DNA from: Betaproteobacteria bacterium
GTDB taxonomy: Bacteria > Pseudomonadota > Gammaproteobacteria > Burkholderiales > SG8-39
DNA length: 43,969 bases
NCBI GenBank assembly: GCA_005883675.1
Contig: VBCM01000197.1
Span: 1 to 43,969 of the forward strand
Reading direction: 5' to 3'
Below, piece after piece: positions 24,105 through 32,006 of this stretch. Below the pieces are notes generated by a model that was given only the letters and a program-made list of their open reading frames with translations, was not told the DNA's origin and did not search any database. Position numbers and translations under genes: made by a program. Within the stretch, counting starts at the first letter, position 1, and the number at the start of each line of letters is the position of its first letter.

Positions 24105-25386
24105 AAAGCACGCCGGCGCGAGCGGCTGCGACTGCGAAGTGTCCGAGGCTTACGGCCTCACCGTCACCGTGCGCAAGGGCAAGCCCGATACCATCGAGCA
24201 CAACCGGGACCGCTCGCTCGGCGTCACGGTGTACTTCGGCGAGCGGCCGAAGGTGCGCCGCGGGCACGCGAGCACGTCGGATCTGTCACGCGCGGCGCTC
24301 GAGCAGACGGTCGACGCCGCGGCGGCGATCGCGCGGCACACGGCCGAGGACGAGTGCGCCGGCCTGCCGGAGCCGGAGCTCCTGGCGCGCGAGCCGCGAG
24401 ACCTGGATCTCTTTCACCCCTGGGAGCTCGGCACCGAGGAGGCGATCGCGCTCGCCAAGCGCTGCGAGGACGCGGCCTTCGCCACTGCGCCCGTGATCCG
24501 TAATTCCGAGGGCGCGACGGTCTCCACGCAGCAGTCGCAGTTCGTGCTCGCCAACAGCCACGGCTTCGTCGCCGGCTATCCCGGCTCGCGGCATTACCTT
24601 TCCTGCGCGGTGATCGCCGAGCACAAAGGGCTCATGCAGCGCGACGACTGGTACTCGAGCTCGCGCGTGCCGGCGAGCCTCGCCGAGCCGCGTGCGCTTG
24701 GCCGCTATGCCGCGAGCCGCGCCGCCTCGCGCCTTGGCGCGCGCAAGATCGCCACCCGCCAGGCGCCGGTGCTCTTCGAAGCGCCGGTGGCGATCGGTCT
24801 GGTCGGCCATTTCGTCTCCGCGGTGAACGGCGGCAACCTCTATCGCAAGACGAGCTTTCTCCTCGACAGCCTGGGCGAGCAGGTATTCGCGAGCGGCGTC
24901 GATATCGAGGAGCGGCCCTTCGAGCCGCAGGGCGCCGCCAGCACGAGCTTCGACGACGAAGGCGTTGCCACGCGCGAGCGCTTCGTGGTGCGCGGTGGCG
25001 TGCTCGAGGGCTACTTTCTCGGCAGCTACTCCGCGCGCAAGCTCGGCATGCAGACCACGGGCAATGCCGGTGGGCATCACAACCTGGTGCTGAAATCGAA
25101 CGGCCCCGATTTCGCCGGCATGCTGCGCAAGATGGGGCGGGGGCTGCTCGTCACCGAGCTCCTTGGCCACGGCATCAATCTCGTCACCGGCGACTATTCG
25201 CGCGGCGCGGCCGGCTACTGGGTCGACGGCGGCGAGATCCAGTTTCCGGTCGAGGAGATCACCATCGCCGGCAACCTGCGCAGCATGTTCAAGGGCATCG
25301 TTGCGGTAGGCAGCGACGTCCTCGTGCGCTCGGGCCGCGCGAGCGGCTCCATCCTCATCGACAACATGACCATCGCGGGTGAATAG
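24064..25386 (+). CDS. pmbA: Metalloprotease PmbA/TldE
   Basis: About 440 residues from TTG 24064 (ATG 24079 also possible). Family features: GASGCDCEVSEAYGLTVTVR, ETIEHNRD-type segment DTIEHNRDRSLGVTVYFG, GLVGHFVSAVNGGNLYRKTS, and the C-terminal GHGINLVTGDYSRGAAGYWV and GEIQFPVEEITIAGNL. TldE pairs with TldD to degrade or mature small peptides (microcin B17, CcdA); TldE itself lacks the metal-binding HExxxH motif. tldD is not in the window. Divergent from darP with overlapping 5' ends, so promoter elements must lie inside the opposite gene. Confidence 0.96.
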   Translation: MLTREMAEQVLARAKHAGASGCDCEVSEAYGLTVTVRKGKPDTIEHNRDRSLGVTVYFGERPKVRRGHASTSDLSRAALEQTVDAAAAIARHTAEDECAGLPEPELLAREPRDLDLFHPWELGTEEAIALAKRCEDAAFATAPVIRNSEGATVSTQQSQFVLANSHGFVAGYPGSRHYLSCAVIAEHKGLMQRDDWYSSSRVPASLAEPRALGRYAASRAASRLGARKIATRQAPVLFEAPVAIGLVGHFVSAVNGGNLYRKTSFLLDSLGEQVFASGVDIEERPFEPQGAASTSFDDEGVATRERFVVRGGVLEGYFLGSYSARKLGMQTTGNAGGHHNLVLKSNGPDFAGMLRKMGRGLLVTELLGHGINLVTGDYSRGAAGYWVDGGEIQFPVEEITIAGNLRSMFKGIVAVGSDVLVRSGRASGSILIDNMTIAGE

Positions 25387-25388
25387 CC

Positions 25389-25931
25389 ATGCGTCTCGTC
25401 CTTGCCTTTCTCCTTGCCGGCGCCGCCGCTACCGCCTCGCCGCAGGCGGTTACCCAGCAGCAGCCCGATGTCATCTTCGTCCCGACGCCGCAGGAGGTGG
25501 TCGACGCGATGCTCAAGCTCGCCAACGTGCACGAGGGCGACGTGCTCTACGACCTCGGCTCGGGCGATGGCCGCATTCCGGTCACCGCCGCCAAGCGCTA
25601 CGGCATCCGTGCCTACGGCATCGACATCGATCCGCAGCGCATCCAGGAGGCGAACGAGAACGCGAAAAAGGCGGACGTCACGCGTCTCGTGCAGTTCCGC
25701 CGCGAGGACCTCTTCAAGACCGATTTCCACGACGCGACGGTGGTGACGCTGTACCTGCTGCCGGAGCTGAACGTGAAGCTGCGGCCCCGGCTACTCGCCG
25801 AGCTCAAGCCCGGCACGCGCGTCGTGTCGCATCAGTTCGACATGGGGACGTGGAAGCCCGACAAGAAGGTCGAGCTCAGCTCCGGCCGCACTATCTACTT
25901 GTGGACGATCCCGCGGCGGAAGACGCCGTAG
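25389..25931 (+). CDS. Exported SAM-methyltransferase-like protein (copy 2)
   Basis: 180 residues, starting 2 bases after the pmbA stop. A signal peptide (MRLVLAFLLAGAAATASPQA) precedes the same domain as in the 20024-20590 gene: FVPTPQEVVDAMLKLANVHE, VLYDLGSGDGRIPVTAAKRY, GIDIDPQRIQEANENAKKAD, REDLFKTDFHDATVVTLYLL and RVVSHQFDMGTWKPDKK. All methyltransferase core motifs remain, yet it is predicted to be exported, like its paralog. It overlaps the convergent hydrolase by 41 bases. Annotation as a methyltransferase is by fold only. Confidence 0.9.
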   Translation: MRLVLAFLLAGAAATASPQAVTQQQPDVIFVPTPQEVVDAMLKLANVHEGDVLYDLGSGDGRIPVTAAKRYGIRAYGIDIDPQRIQEANENAKKADVTRLVQFRREDLFKTDFHDATVVTLYLLPELNVKLRPRLLAELKPGTRVVSHQFDMGTWKPDKKVELSSGRTIYLWTIPRRKTP

Positions 25932-26784
25932 CGAAATCCCCGTCGTCGAGCGCCGCGAGGTAGGTGCCGACCGCGCCCCAGAACTCCTCGCGACCCTCGA
26001 GGCCGGTGTGCCCGACGCCCGGCAGCATCACGGTCTTCGCCTTGCCGCCCCAGCGCCGCGCCAGCGCGAGGCCATTCTTCACCGGCGTCACGTCGTCCTT
26101 CTCCGCCAGCAGAAAGAGCGCCGGCGCGGAAACAAGCGGTGCGATCAGCGCGGGGTTATAGCGGCTCTTCACCAGCCAGCCGAGCGGCAGGCCATGCGTG
26201 AAGTGCTCTTCGCCGAGCGCCGCCGCGCTGTCGAAGGGTGTGGCGAGGACCGCGGCGCGCACCTTGCGCACCGAGGCGACGGCGATCGCGACGTAGGAGC
26301 CGAGGCTGCGGCCGAGCACCACGATGTTCGCGCTATCGATGTCGGGGCGCCCCGCCGCCCAGTCGTAGATGCGCTTCGCGTCGGCGAGCACCTTGCGCTC
26401 GGAAGGCGAGCCGCCGGAAAGACCGAAGCCGCGGTAGTTGATCATCAGCCAGCCCCACTGGCCGCCGGCATGCGCGCGGCGCACGAACCCGGAGACCTCC
26501 TGCCCGACGCCGCCGTACATGATCACCAGCGGGTGCGGCGTGCCGGGCAGCCATTGCTCGGGACGCTTGAGCCAGCCGTGGAGCGTCACGCCATCGGAGG
26601 TCGGGACGCGCACTTCCTCGATGCGGTTGGCGTGCGAGAGCGCCCGCGCTTGCGTCGGGTCGAGCGGGCGCGGGCGGAAGATGAGCGGCTCTTCCAGCGG
26701 CTCGAAGAGTGGCGCCACGCAGCCGCCAGCGCACACGGCGGCGGCGAAGGCCGTCGTGCACACGAGTATGGCGCGCGAGCGCAT
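25891..26784 (-). CDS. Lipoprotein alpha/beta hydrolase (BAAT/YfhR-like)
   Basis: 297 residues. A lipoprotein leader MRSRAILVCTTAFAAAVCAG ends at GGC. The hydrolase core follows: TLHGWLKRPEQWLPG, MYGGVGQEVSGF (oxyanion region), nucleophile in VLGRSLGSYVA, acid in LLAEKDDVTPV and His in LPGVGHTGLEG. This is the PF12146/YfhR-BEM46-like group, usually membrane-anchored serine hydrolases of unknown substrate. Its 3' end overlaps the exported methyltransferase-like gene on the other strand. Confidence 0.93.
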   Translation of the reverse strand: MRSRAILVCTTAFAAAVCAGGCVAPLFEPLEEPLIFRPRPLDPTQARALSHANRIEEVRVPTSDGVTLHGWLKRPEQWLPGTPHPLVIMYGGVGQEVSGFVRRAHAGGQWGWLMINYRGFGLSGGSPSERKVLADAKRIYDWAAGRPDIDSANIVVLGRSLGSYVAIAVASVRKVRAAVLATPFDSAAALGEEHFTHGLPLGWLVKSRYNPALIAPLVSAPALFLLAEKDDVTPVKNGLALARRWGGKAKTVMLPGVGHTGLEGREEFWGAVGTYLAALDDGDFATASSAAGSSTSR

Positions 26785-26864
26785 CGCAAGTGAGACTGCG
26801 TGCGCCGAACGAGCGTTTCCGCACTAGGCCGGGCGGCCTATGGACAAGCTCAACCTGTGAAACA

Positions 26865-26906
26865 GATCAGGTGAAGTCGAGGCGCGATCAGGTGAAATCG
26901 AGGCGC
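26865..26906. repeat. 21-base tandem duplication at the 3' end of the cyclase-domain gene
   Basis: Two adjacent units, 26865-26885 and 26886-26906, differ at one base. The unit is seven codons on the minus strand, so the last residues and stop of the cyclase-domain gene (RLDFT-stop) are repeated in frame just after the real stop. Confidence 0.85.
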
Positions 26907-27484
26907 GTGTTGAGCACGATGCCGTACACCGGGATCGGCGCTCGCTTGGCGATCTCGAGCGGCGGCAGCTCCTCCACGCCGAGCGCCTGCGCGGCGGCGC
27001 CGAGCGCCTTCATGAAGTCGAGCGACAGGATCACCTCGCCCGAGCGCGCGCGATGCACCAGCCGCTCGGCGATGCTCACGCAATCGCCGAAGGCGACGAA
27101 CTGCCGTGCGCCGATCGGACCAGCCATGCCGAACACCGCCTCCCCCAGGTGTGCCGCGCACGACACCGCCGCCGCCAGGCCGTATTGCGTCTTCCATTGC
27201 TCGCCCAGCAGCCCGAACTCGCGCTGCAGGTCGCGCGCCGCCCTGAGCGCGCGCGCGGCGAAGTCCTTGGGCGTTCCCGTGCCGAAGGCGGCGAGGAGCG
27301 CGTCGTTGTGCACCGAAAGCACCTTGCCCTTGTTCGCCGTCACCGCCATGGCGCAGAACGAGAAGAAGTCGTTCGCGAGCTCGAGCACCTTCTCCGGCGG
27401 CAGCACCTCCGAGAGCCGCGTGAAGTTGCGCAGCTCCGCGTAGAGAATCGCGGCCGTGCGCCGTTCAGCGTCCGCCGCTGCCAT
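26888..27484 (-). CDS. Class III nucleotidyl cyclase-like domain, degenerate
   Basis: 198 residues forming one cyclase homology domain: AAILYAELRNFTRLSEVLPP, KVLSVHNDALLAAFG, FGMAGPIGARQFVAFGDCVS, RARSGEVILS. Compared with active enzymes, the first metal Asp (of FADI) is Glu17 and the Gly before the second metal Asp61 is Asn; the transition-state Asn position reads Ser (DCVSIAERL). Activity is therefore doubtful, and it may act as a nucleotide sensor. It is the last gene of the cox-type minus-strand chain and overlaps the haem-oxygenase-fold gene by 20 bases. No membrane or sensor region is attached. Confidence 0.88.
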   Translation of the reverse strand: MAAADAERRTAAILYAELRNFTRLSEVLPPEKVLELANDFFSFCAMAVTANKGKVLSVHNDALLAAFGTGTPKDFAARALRAARDLQREFGLLGEQWKTQYGLAAAVSCAAHLGEAVFGMAGPIGARQFVAFGDCVSIAERLVHRARSGEVILSLDFMKALGAAAQALGVEELPPLEIAKRAPIPVYGIVLNTRLDFT

Positions 27485-28178
27485 CGCCCACCGCTGCTAT
27501 GCCGTTCAAGTAATGCTCCCAGACATGGAGATTGCGCTCGCATGCTGCCACGACTGCGTCCTCCATGTGCAGCTCGCGTGCGAACTTTTCCACGGCGCGC
27601 CATCCGGTGTCCGAGTGCTCGATGTCCGCCTCGGTGTGCAGCTCGAAAAATTCGAGGTGCTCCTCCGCCAGCCGAAAGAGCTCCGCCCAGCGCCGGCGCT
27701 CGAGGCCGAACCAGCCGTGCTTGCGAAAGGCGCCGCTGCCGTAGCCCGGCACGTTCACCCGCTCGGCGCAGGTATTGGCGACGATGCCCTCGAGCCAGTG
27801 GCGGTTCGCCATCAGCCCTTCCCACGCCGCCCAGCAGAGCTCCGTGGACGGCAGCGGGCGCGCCTTTTGGATTTCAGGACGGCGCATGCCGATCCGCACG
27901 CCCAGATCCTCCAGGATCTGCCAGTGCGGCCGGCCGCCGCCATGCGCATGGTCGGCGATCACCTCCTCGCTGCACGCCTGGATGATGCGCATGCGCGTCT
28001 CCCAGTCGGTGCAGTTGGTCGCCACCTTGAGCTTGAGGACGGAATTGCGCTGGCGGGTGTTCAAGCGGTGCTGCAGCACGAACATGCGCGCGCGGCCCTT
28101 GGTCAGCGGCTCGTGGAACCAGCGGCAGCGGCGCGCGAAGTCGTTCACCGCGCGGTCCATGCGCGCCACCACGTTCAT
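27465..28178 (-). CDS. Iron-containing redox enzyme family (haem-oxygenase-fold di-metal oxidase-like)
   Basis: 237 residues from ATG 28178 (ATGA with the AlaX stop). It fits the TENA/PqqC-like helical family annotated as iron-containing redox enzyme (PF14518-like). A metal-binding pattern is visible in HTEADIEH (H181, D185, H188), with further candidates Glu71/72, His77 and His85 in CSEEVIADHAHGGGRPHW, and Glu/His near 127-139. Relatives include CADD, UndA, BesC and SznF central domains, which use two iron atoms and oxygen. No natural-product gene is near; the gene instead follows AlaX and coxG. The substrate is unknown. Confidence 0.8.
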   Translation of the reverse strand: MNVVARMDRAVNDFARRCRWFHEPLTKGRARMFVLQHRLNTRQRNSVLKLKVATNCTDWETRMRIIQACSEEVIADHAHGGGRPHWQILEDLGVRIGMRRPEIQKARPLPSTELCWAAWEGLMANRHWLEGIVANTCAERVNVPGYGSGAFRKHGWFGLERRRWAELFRLAEEHLEFFELHTEADIEHSDTGWRAVEKFARELHMEDAVVAACERNLHVWEHYLNGIAAVGDGSGGR

Positions 28179-28867
28179 GTTGCGAGCTCCAGAGTGACGC
28201 GCTTGTTGCGCTTGCCCTCGGAGCGGATCCGGATAACTTTCAGAGTTCCAATTTCCGCGGTGTTGGCGACATGCGTGCCGCCGCAGGCCTGCAGATCGAT
28301 GCCCGGGATCTCGAGGAGCCGCACGCGGCCCTCGCCGCGCGGCGGCGCCACCGACATGGTCTTCACCAGCTCCGGCCGTGCGTCGAGCTCCGCATCGCTT
28401 ACCCACATCACTCGAGTTGTGACCGCTGCCCGCACGTAGTCGGCGAGCTCACCTTCGATATCGCCCGCGGCGAGGCGGCTCATGTCGACGTCGAAATCGA
28501 GATGCGCCTTGTCCTCGCCGATGCGCCCGCCGGTCACCGGCGCCTTCACCACGGCGCCCAGGAGATGCAGCGCCGTATGCAGCCGCATCAGCCGGTGGCG
28601 GCGCTCCCAGTCGAGCTGCGCCTCGAGCGTGCTGCCGATCGTGGGCGCGGCGCCCGGCTCCAGGATGTGAAGCACGCTGTCGCCCGTCGGGCCCTTGCGG
28701 GTATCGAGCACGCGCCATGGTCCAAGACGGCCGGTATCGCCGGCCTGGCCGCCGCCGAGCGGATAGAACACCGTGCGGTCGAGCTCCACCGCGTCACCAT
28801 GCACCGCCAAAACCGTGGCTTCGCACGTGCGCAGGTAAGGGTCGTCGCGGAAGAGCAGCGCAGCCAA
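28175..28867 (-). CDS. alaX: Alanyl-tRNA editing protein AlaX
   Basis: 230 residues of the stand-alone AlaRS editing domain that removes Ser or Gly from mischarged tRNA-Ala. Zinc ligands: His97 and His101 in RLHTALHLL, Cys195 and His199 in QACGGTHV. The N-terminal part has FYPLGGGQAGDTG, typical of AlaX with the glycine-rich segment. It lies 20 bases after coxG and overlaps the next gene by 4, so it belongs to the cox-type transcript although its known role is in translation. Confidence 0.96.
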   Translation of the reverse strand: MAALLFRDDPYLRTCEATVLAVHGDAVELDRTVFYPLGGGQAGDTGRLGPWRVLDTRKGPTGDSVLHILEPGAAPTIGSTLEAQLDWERRHRLMRLHTALHLLGAVVKAPVTGGRIGEDKAHLDFDVDMSRLAAGDIEGELADYVRAAVTTRVMWVSDAELDARPELVKTMSVAPPRGEGRVRLLEIPGIDLQACGGTHVANTAEIGTLKVIRIRSEGKRNKRVTLELAT

Positions 28868-28887
28868 TTGCGACCCTGGATCCGAAT

Positions 28888-29514
28888 TCAGTGGACCAGC
28901 GCGTAGAGCGCGGCGAAAAACGCGACCAGCGCGCCGCCCGCAAAGAGCATGAGCTTGGTGTTGGAGATGTCGGGCAGGTCCGGGTCGCGCGCGATCGGCT
29001 TGCCGTGCTCGTCGTGCTCTTTTTCCTCGAGCGGGGGCTTGAGCACGGCGGTGCTGTCCTCGCCGCCACCCTGCGCCGCGCCGACCTTCTGGTTGAAGTT
29101 GCGGAAGAAGTCGTCGGCCACTTTTTTCGCCGCCGCGTCCACGAGGCGCGAGCCGATCTGCGCGAGCTTGCCGCCGACGCTCGCCTTGACGTCGTAGCTC
29201 AACTTCGTCTTCTCCGCCTCGGGCGTGAGGCGCACGTGCGCGCCGCCCTTGGCGAAGCCGGCCGGGCCGCCCTGGCCCTCGAAGGCGATGGAATAGGAGT
29301 CGGGCGGCTTCACGTCGGAGAGCGTGAGCTTGCCCTTGAACTTGGCGCTCACCGGCCCGACGCGCGCCACCATCTGCACCTGGTACTCGTTGTCACCGGT
29401 GCGCTCGATCGACTCGCAGCCGGGGACGCTCGCTTTCAGCATTTCGGGATCGTTGAGCGCGTCCCATACGACGCGTTGCGGAGCAGGGATGAGCTGCACG
29501 CCGCTCATTTCCAT
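28888..29514 (-). CDS. coxG: CoxG-type SRPBCC protein with C-terminal membrane helix
   Basis: 208 residues. An SRPBCC/polyketide-cyclase-fold domain of the CO dehydrogenase subunit G family: VVWDALNDPEMLKASVPGCE, VGPVSAKFKGKLTLSDV, YDVKASVGGKLAQIGSRLVD, DFFRNFNQKV. After an acidic linker (EEKEHDEHGKP) comes a helix LMLFAGGALVAFFAALYALV that would anchor it in the membrane. CoxG in Oligotropha is reported to recruit the dehydrogenase to the membrane. It overlaps the CoxE stop by 10 bases. Confidence 0.95.
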   Translation of the reverse strand: MEMSGVQLIPAPQRVVWDALNDPEMLKASVPGCESIERTGDNEYQVQMVARVGPVSAKFKGKLTLSDVKPPDSYSIAFEGQGGPAGFAKGGAHVRLTPEAEKTKLSYDVKASVGGKLAQIGSRLVDAAAKKVADDFFRNFNQKVGAAQGGGEDSTAVLKPPLEEKEHDEHGKPIARDPDLPDISNTKLMLFAGGALVAFFAALYALVH

Positions 29515-30719
29515 GCGCGGTTCTCCTGGATGGGTTGGCTGAGGGTCCTCGCGAGCTCCACGAGGCTTTTCAGATTATGCACGGGCAGGAAAAGATCGAC
29601 GTGCGGCAGCATGGCGCGCACGCCCGCCGGACGCGCCTCGAATTTTTCGTACCTGAGCAGCGGATTGAGCCAGACGAGATAGCGCGAGCTCTTCGCGAGC
29701 CGCTCCATTTCCTGGCCGAGGCCCTCGCCCGCCTCGCGATCGAGGCCGTCGGAGACGAGCAGCACGCACGCGTTCTGGGCGAGCGTGCGGCGCGCCCACT
29801 TGAAGTTGAATTCGCGCAGGCTGGCGCCGATGCGCGTGCCGCCCGACCAGTCCTTGATCGCCTCGGCGACCTTCGCCATCGCCACGTCGACGTCGCGATG
29901 GCGCAGCTGCCGCGTGATATTGGTCAGCCGCGTGCCAAACACAAACACGCAAACCCGGTCACGGTCATTCGTGATCGCGTGCAGGAAGTGCAGGAACATG
30001 CGCGAGTACGGGTTCATCGAGCCCGAGATGTCGCACAGCACGACGAGCGGCGGGTGCAGCTCGCGCGGCGCGGCGCGCACGAGCGGGATGATGTCGCCGC
30101 CTTGGCGCAGGCTTTCCCTCAATGAGCTTCTGAGATCCACGCGGTGGCCGCGTCGATGAGGGTGAAAGCGCCGGGTGCGGATCTCGGGGAGCGGCAGGCG
30201 CAGCTGAGCGATCATCTTCTTCGCCTCGGCGAGCTCGGCCGCCGACATGGTGTCGAAGTCCATGCGGCTCAGCACCTCGCGCGAGGAGAAGGTGAGGCGC
30301 GCTTCCAGGTCGAGCTTCTGCTCGCGCGCCGCGTCTTCGCGGCTGCGGTTGAAGAGCGCATCCGTCAGCCGCTGGCTCTGCTGCTCCTCGGGCTTGGCGG
30401 CGCGGCCGTGCGCCTTGGGCAGCAGCACCTGCATCATGCGCTCGGCGAGCTTGGGATCGCGCCAGAAGATCTGGAACGCCTGGTCGAAGATCGGCCGCTG
30501 CTCCTGGCGCGAGAGCAGCACCGCTGACATCGTCCAGTACCAGTCGTCGCGTCTAACGATGTGATTCGGAGGCGCCGCGATCTCGAGCGCCTGCACGCAG
30601 TCGATGACCCGGTCGGGGCCGATGCGTAGTCCGGCGGCCCGCAGGAGCCGCGCGAAGTGCATTACGTTTTCTGCGAGCCTGCCTGCTTTCAGGCCGGCTT
30701 CTCGGCTGCTAACGGGCAT
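29505..30719 (-). CDS. coxE: CoxE-type VWA protein
   Basis: 404 residues. An N-terminal region (VMHFARLLRAAGLRIGPDRV) and a basic middle (RTRRFHPHRRGHRVDLRSSL) typical of the VWA-containing CoxE family, then a VWA domain with a complete MIDAS set: DISGSMN, the Thr in GGTRIG and LLVSDGLDR. With the MoxR partner CoxD it is known to insert the unusual sulfur and metal into CO dehydrogenase. The start at 30719 overlaps the malonyl-CoA decarboxylase 3' end by 31 bases; a start nearer ENVMHF is also possible, so the first 20 residues are uncertain. Confidence 0.94.
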   Translation of the reverse strand: MPVSSREAGLKAGRLAENVMHFARLLRAAGLRIGPDRVIDCVQALEIAAPPNHIVRRDDWYWTMSAVLLSRQEQRPIFDQAFQIFWRDPKLAERMMQVLLPKAHGRAAKPEEQQSQRLTDALFNRSREDAAREQKLDLEARLTFSSREVLSRMDFDTMSAAELAEAKKMIAQLRLPLPEIRTRRFHPHRRGHRVDLRSSLRESLRQGGDIIPLVRAAPRELHPPLVVLCDISGSMNPYSRMFLHFLHAITNDRDRVCVFVFGTRLTNITRQLRHRDVDVAMAKVAEAIKDWSGGTRIGASLREFNFKWARRTLAQNACVLLVSDGLDREAGEGLGQEMERLAKSSRYLVWLNPLLRYEKFEARPAGVRAMLPHVDLFLPVHNLKSLVELARTLSQPIQENRAWK

Positions 30720-31999
30720 TCGCGGGCGAGCCGCTCAATGGCGGGGGAGGCGACCACATCGTGATCGCGGAAGTAGCGCTCGTGGTTGCGCTCGAGCTCA
30801 TCCAGCCAGTAGACGTAGTTCACCATCATGCCGGCCGAGCGCTGCATGCCCTGCTCGGAGACGTCGCCCATCCAGTTCAGGCGCTCGAGCACCGCGCCGT
30901 TGGCGAGGTGAAAGCGGGCCACGGGGTCGAGCGGCTCGAGACCGTTCTTCGCCTTCACCAGGTAATAGGCGCAAAGGCCCATGAGCAGCGTCTGCAGCGG
31001 CTCGGGGATCTCGCCGAGGTGCCAGGCGGGATCGGCCGTGCGCGCGAGGAGCGCTTGCTCCTCGGCCGCGAGCGGCGCGCCGTGCATTTCTCCTTCCAGC
31101 CAGCGGCGGAAGCCCGGGATCGGCGACAGCGTGGCGAAGCGCTTGATGTGCGGGAACTCGTCCTTCAGGTCCTCCACCACCTGCTTGATGAGCTGGTTGC
31201 CGAAGGAGATGCCGCGCAGGCCTTCCTGGCAGTTGGTGATGGAGTAGAACATCGCGCAGTCGGCGTCCGCCGTGTCGGCAAGCTGCGTGCGGATGTCGAG
31301 GAGCGGCTGCACCTGCGCGCTCATGCCGCGCGAGAGCGCCACCTCGATGAAGATGATCGGCTCGTCGGGGAGCTGCGGATGGAAAAAGGCGAAGCAGCGC
31401 CGGTCGGCCTCGAGCCGCCGGCGCAGGTCGCGCCAGCCCTGGATCGCGTGCACCGCCTCGTACTGGATCAGCTTCTCGAGCACCATGGCAGAGGTGTGCC
31501 AGTCGATGCGCTCGAGGCGAAGAAAACCGCGGTTGAACCACGAGCGCAATAGATGCAGGAGATCGGCATCCAGCACCTTCCACTCCGGGTGCGCGCGCAG
31601 GCCCTTAAGCAACTCGCGGCGCATCTCCACCAGTGCCGCGGTGCCGCCGGGCGCCATGTTGAGGCGGCGAAAGAGCTCCTGGCGCGGCGAGTCGACCGCC
31701 TGCTGCAGCCGCAGCAGGCTCTCGTGCGTCGGCTCCGCCTGGTACGCCGCCGCCGCGCGGCTCACCATTTCGACCGGCGGTCCGTAGTCGCGCCCGAGGA
31801 CGGTGAAGAACTCCTCGCGGCAGCGCTCATCGCACTTGTGGTAGGCGGCGAGCGCATCGCGCGCGAGCGCGGTGCTCGCATACTCGCCGCTCTCGGCGAT
31901 GAGCGCGTTGCAGAGCGACACCAGTTCTTCGGTGCGACGATCGACGCCGGCGCGCGCGCCGCCACCGATCAGCTTGCGGAGAAAGCTCGCTGCGCCCAT
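30689..31999 (-). CDS. mcd: Malonyl-CoA decarboxylase
   Basis: 436 residues, the usual length of bacterial MCD (PF05292). N-terminal helical domain (CREEFFTVLGRDYGPPVEMV), then the acetyltransferase-like catalytic domain with CFAFFHPQLPDEPIIFIEVA, FGNQLIKQVVEDLKDEFP, FATLSPIPGFRRWLEGE and the His/Asn region VARFHLANGAVLERLNWMGD. It converts malonyl-CoA to acetyl-CoA and CO2 in the cytoplasm. Its usual partners (matB, malonate transporter) are absent; instead it sits inside the cox accessory chain, 7 bases after coxD and overlapping coxE. Confidence 0.96.
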   Translation of the reverse strand: MGAASFLRKLIGGGARAGVDRRTEELVSLCNALIAESGEYASTALARDALAAYHKCDERCREEFFTVLGRDYGPPVEMVSRAAAAYQAEPTHESLLRLQQAVDSPRQELFRRLNMAPGGTAALVEMRRELLKGLRAHPEWKVLDADLLHLLRSWFNRGFLRLERIDWHTSAMVLEKLIQYEAVHAIQGWRDLRRRLEADRRCFAFFHPQLPDEPIIFIEVALSRGMSAQVQPLLDIRTQLADTADADCAMFYSITNCQEGLRGISFGNQLIKQVVEDLKDEFPHIKRFATLSPIPGFRRWLEGEMHGAPLAAEEQALLARTADPAWHLGEIPEPLQTLLMGLCAYYLVKAKNGLEPLDPVARFHLANGAVLERLNWMGDVSEQGMQRSAGMMVNYVYWLDELERNHERYFRDHDVVASPAIERLARECPLAAEKPA

Positions 32000-32006
32000 G
32001 GCCGGC

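Noticed and set aside
26823-26838. TAGGCC-GGGC-GGCCTA as a terminator after the cyclase-domain gene
   Set aside because: Only a 6-bp stem with no T-tract on either strand.
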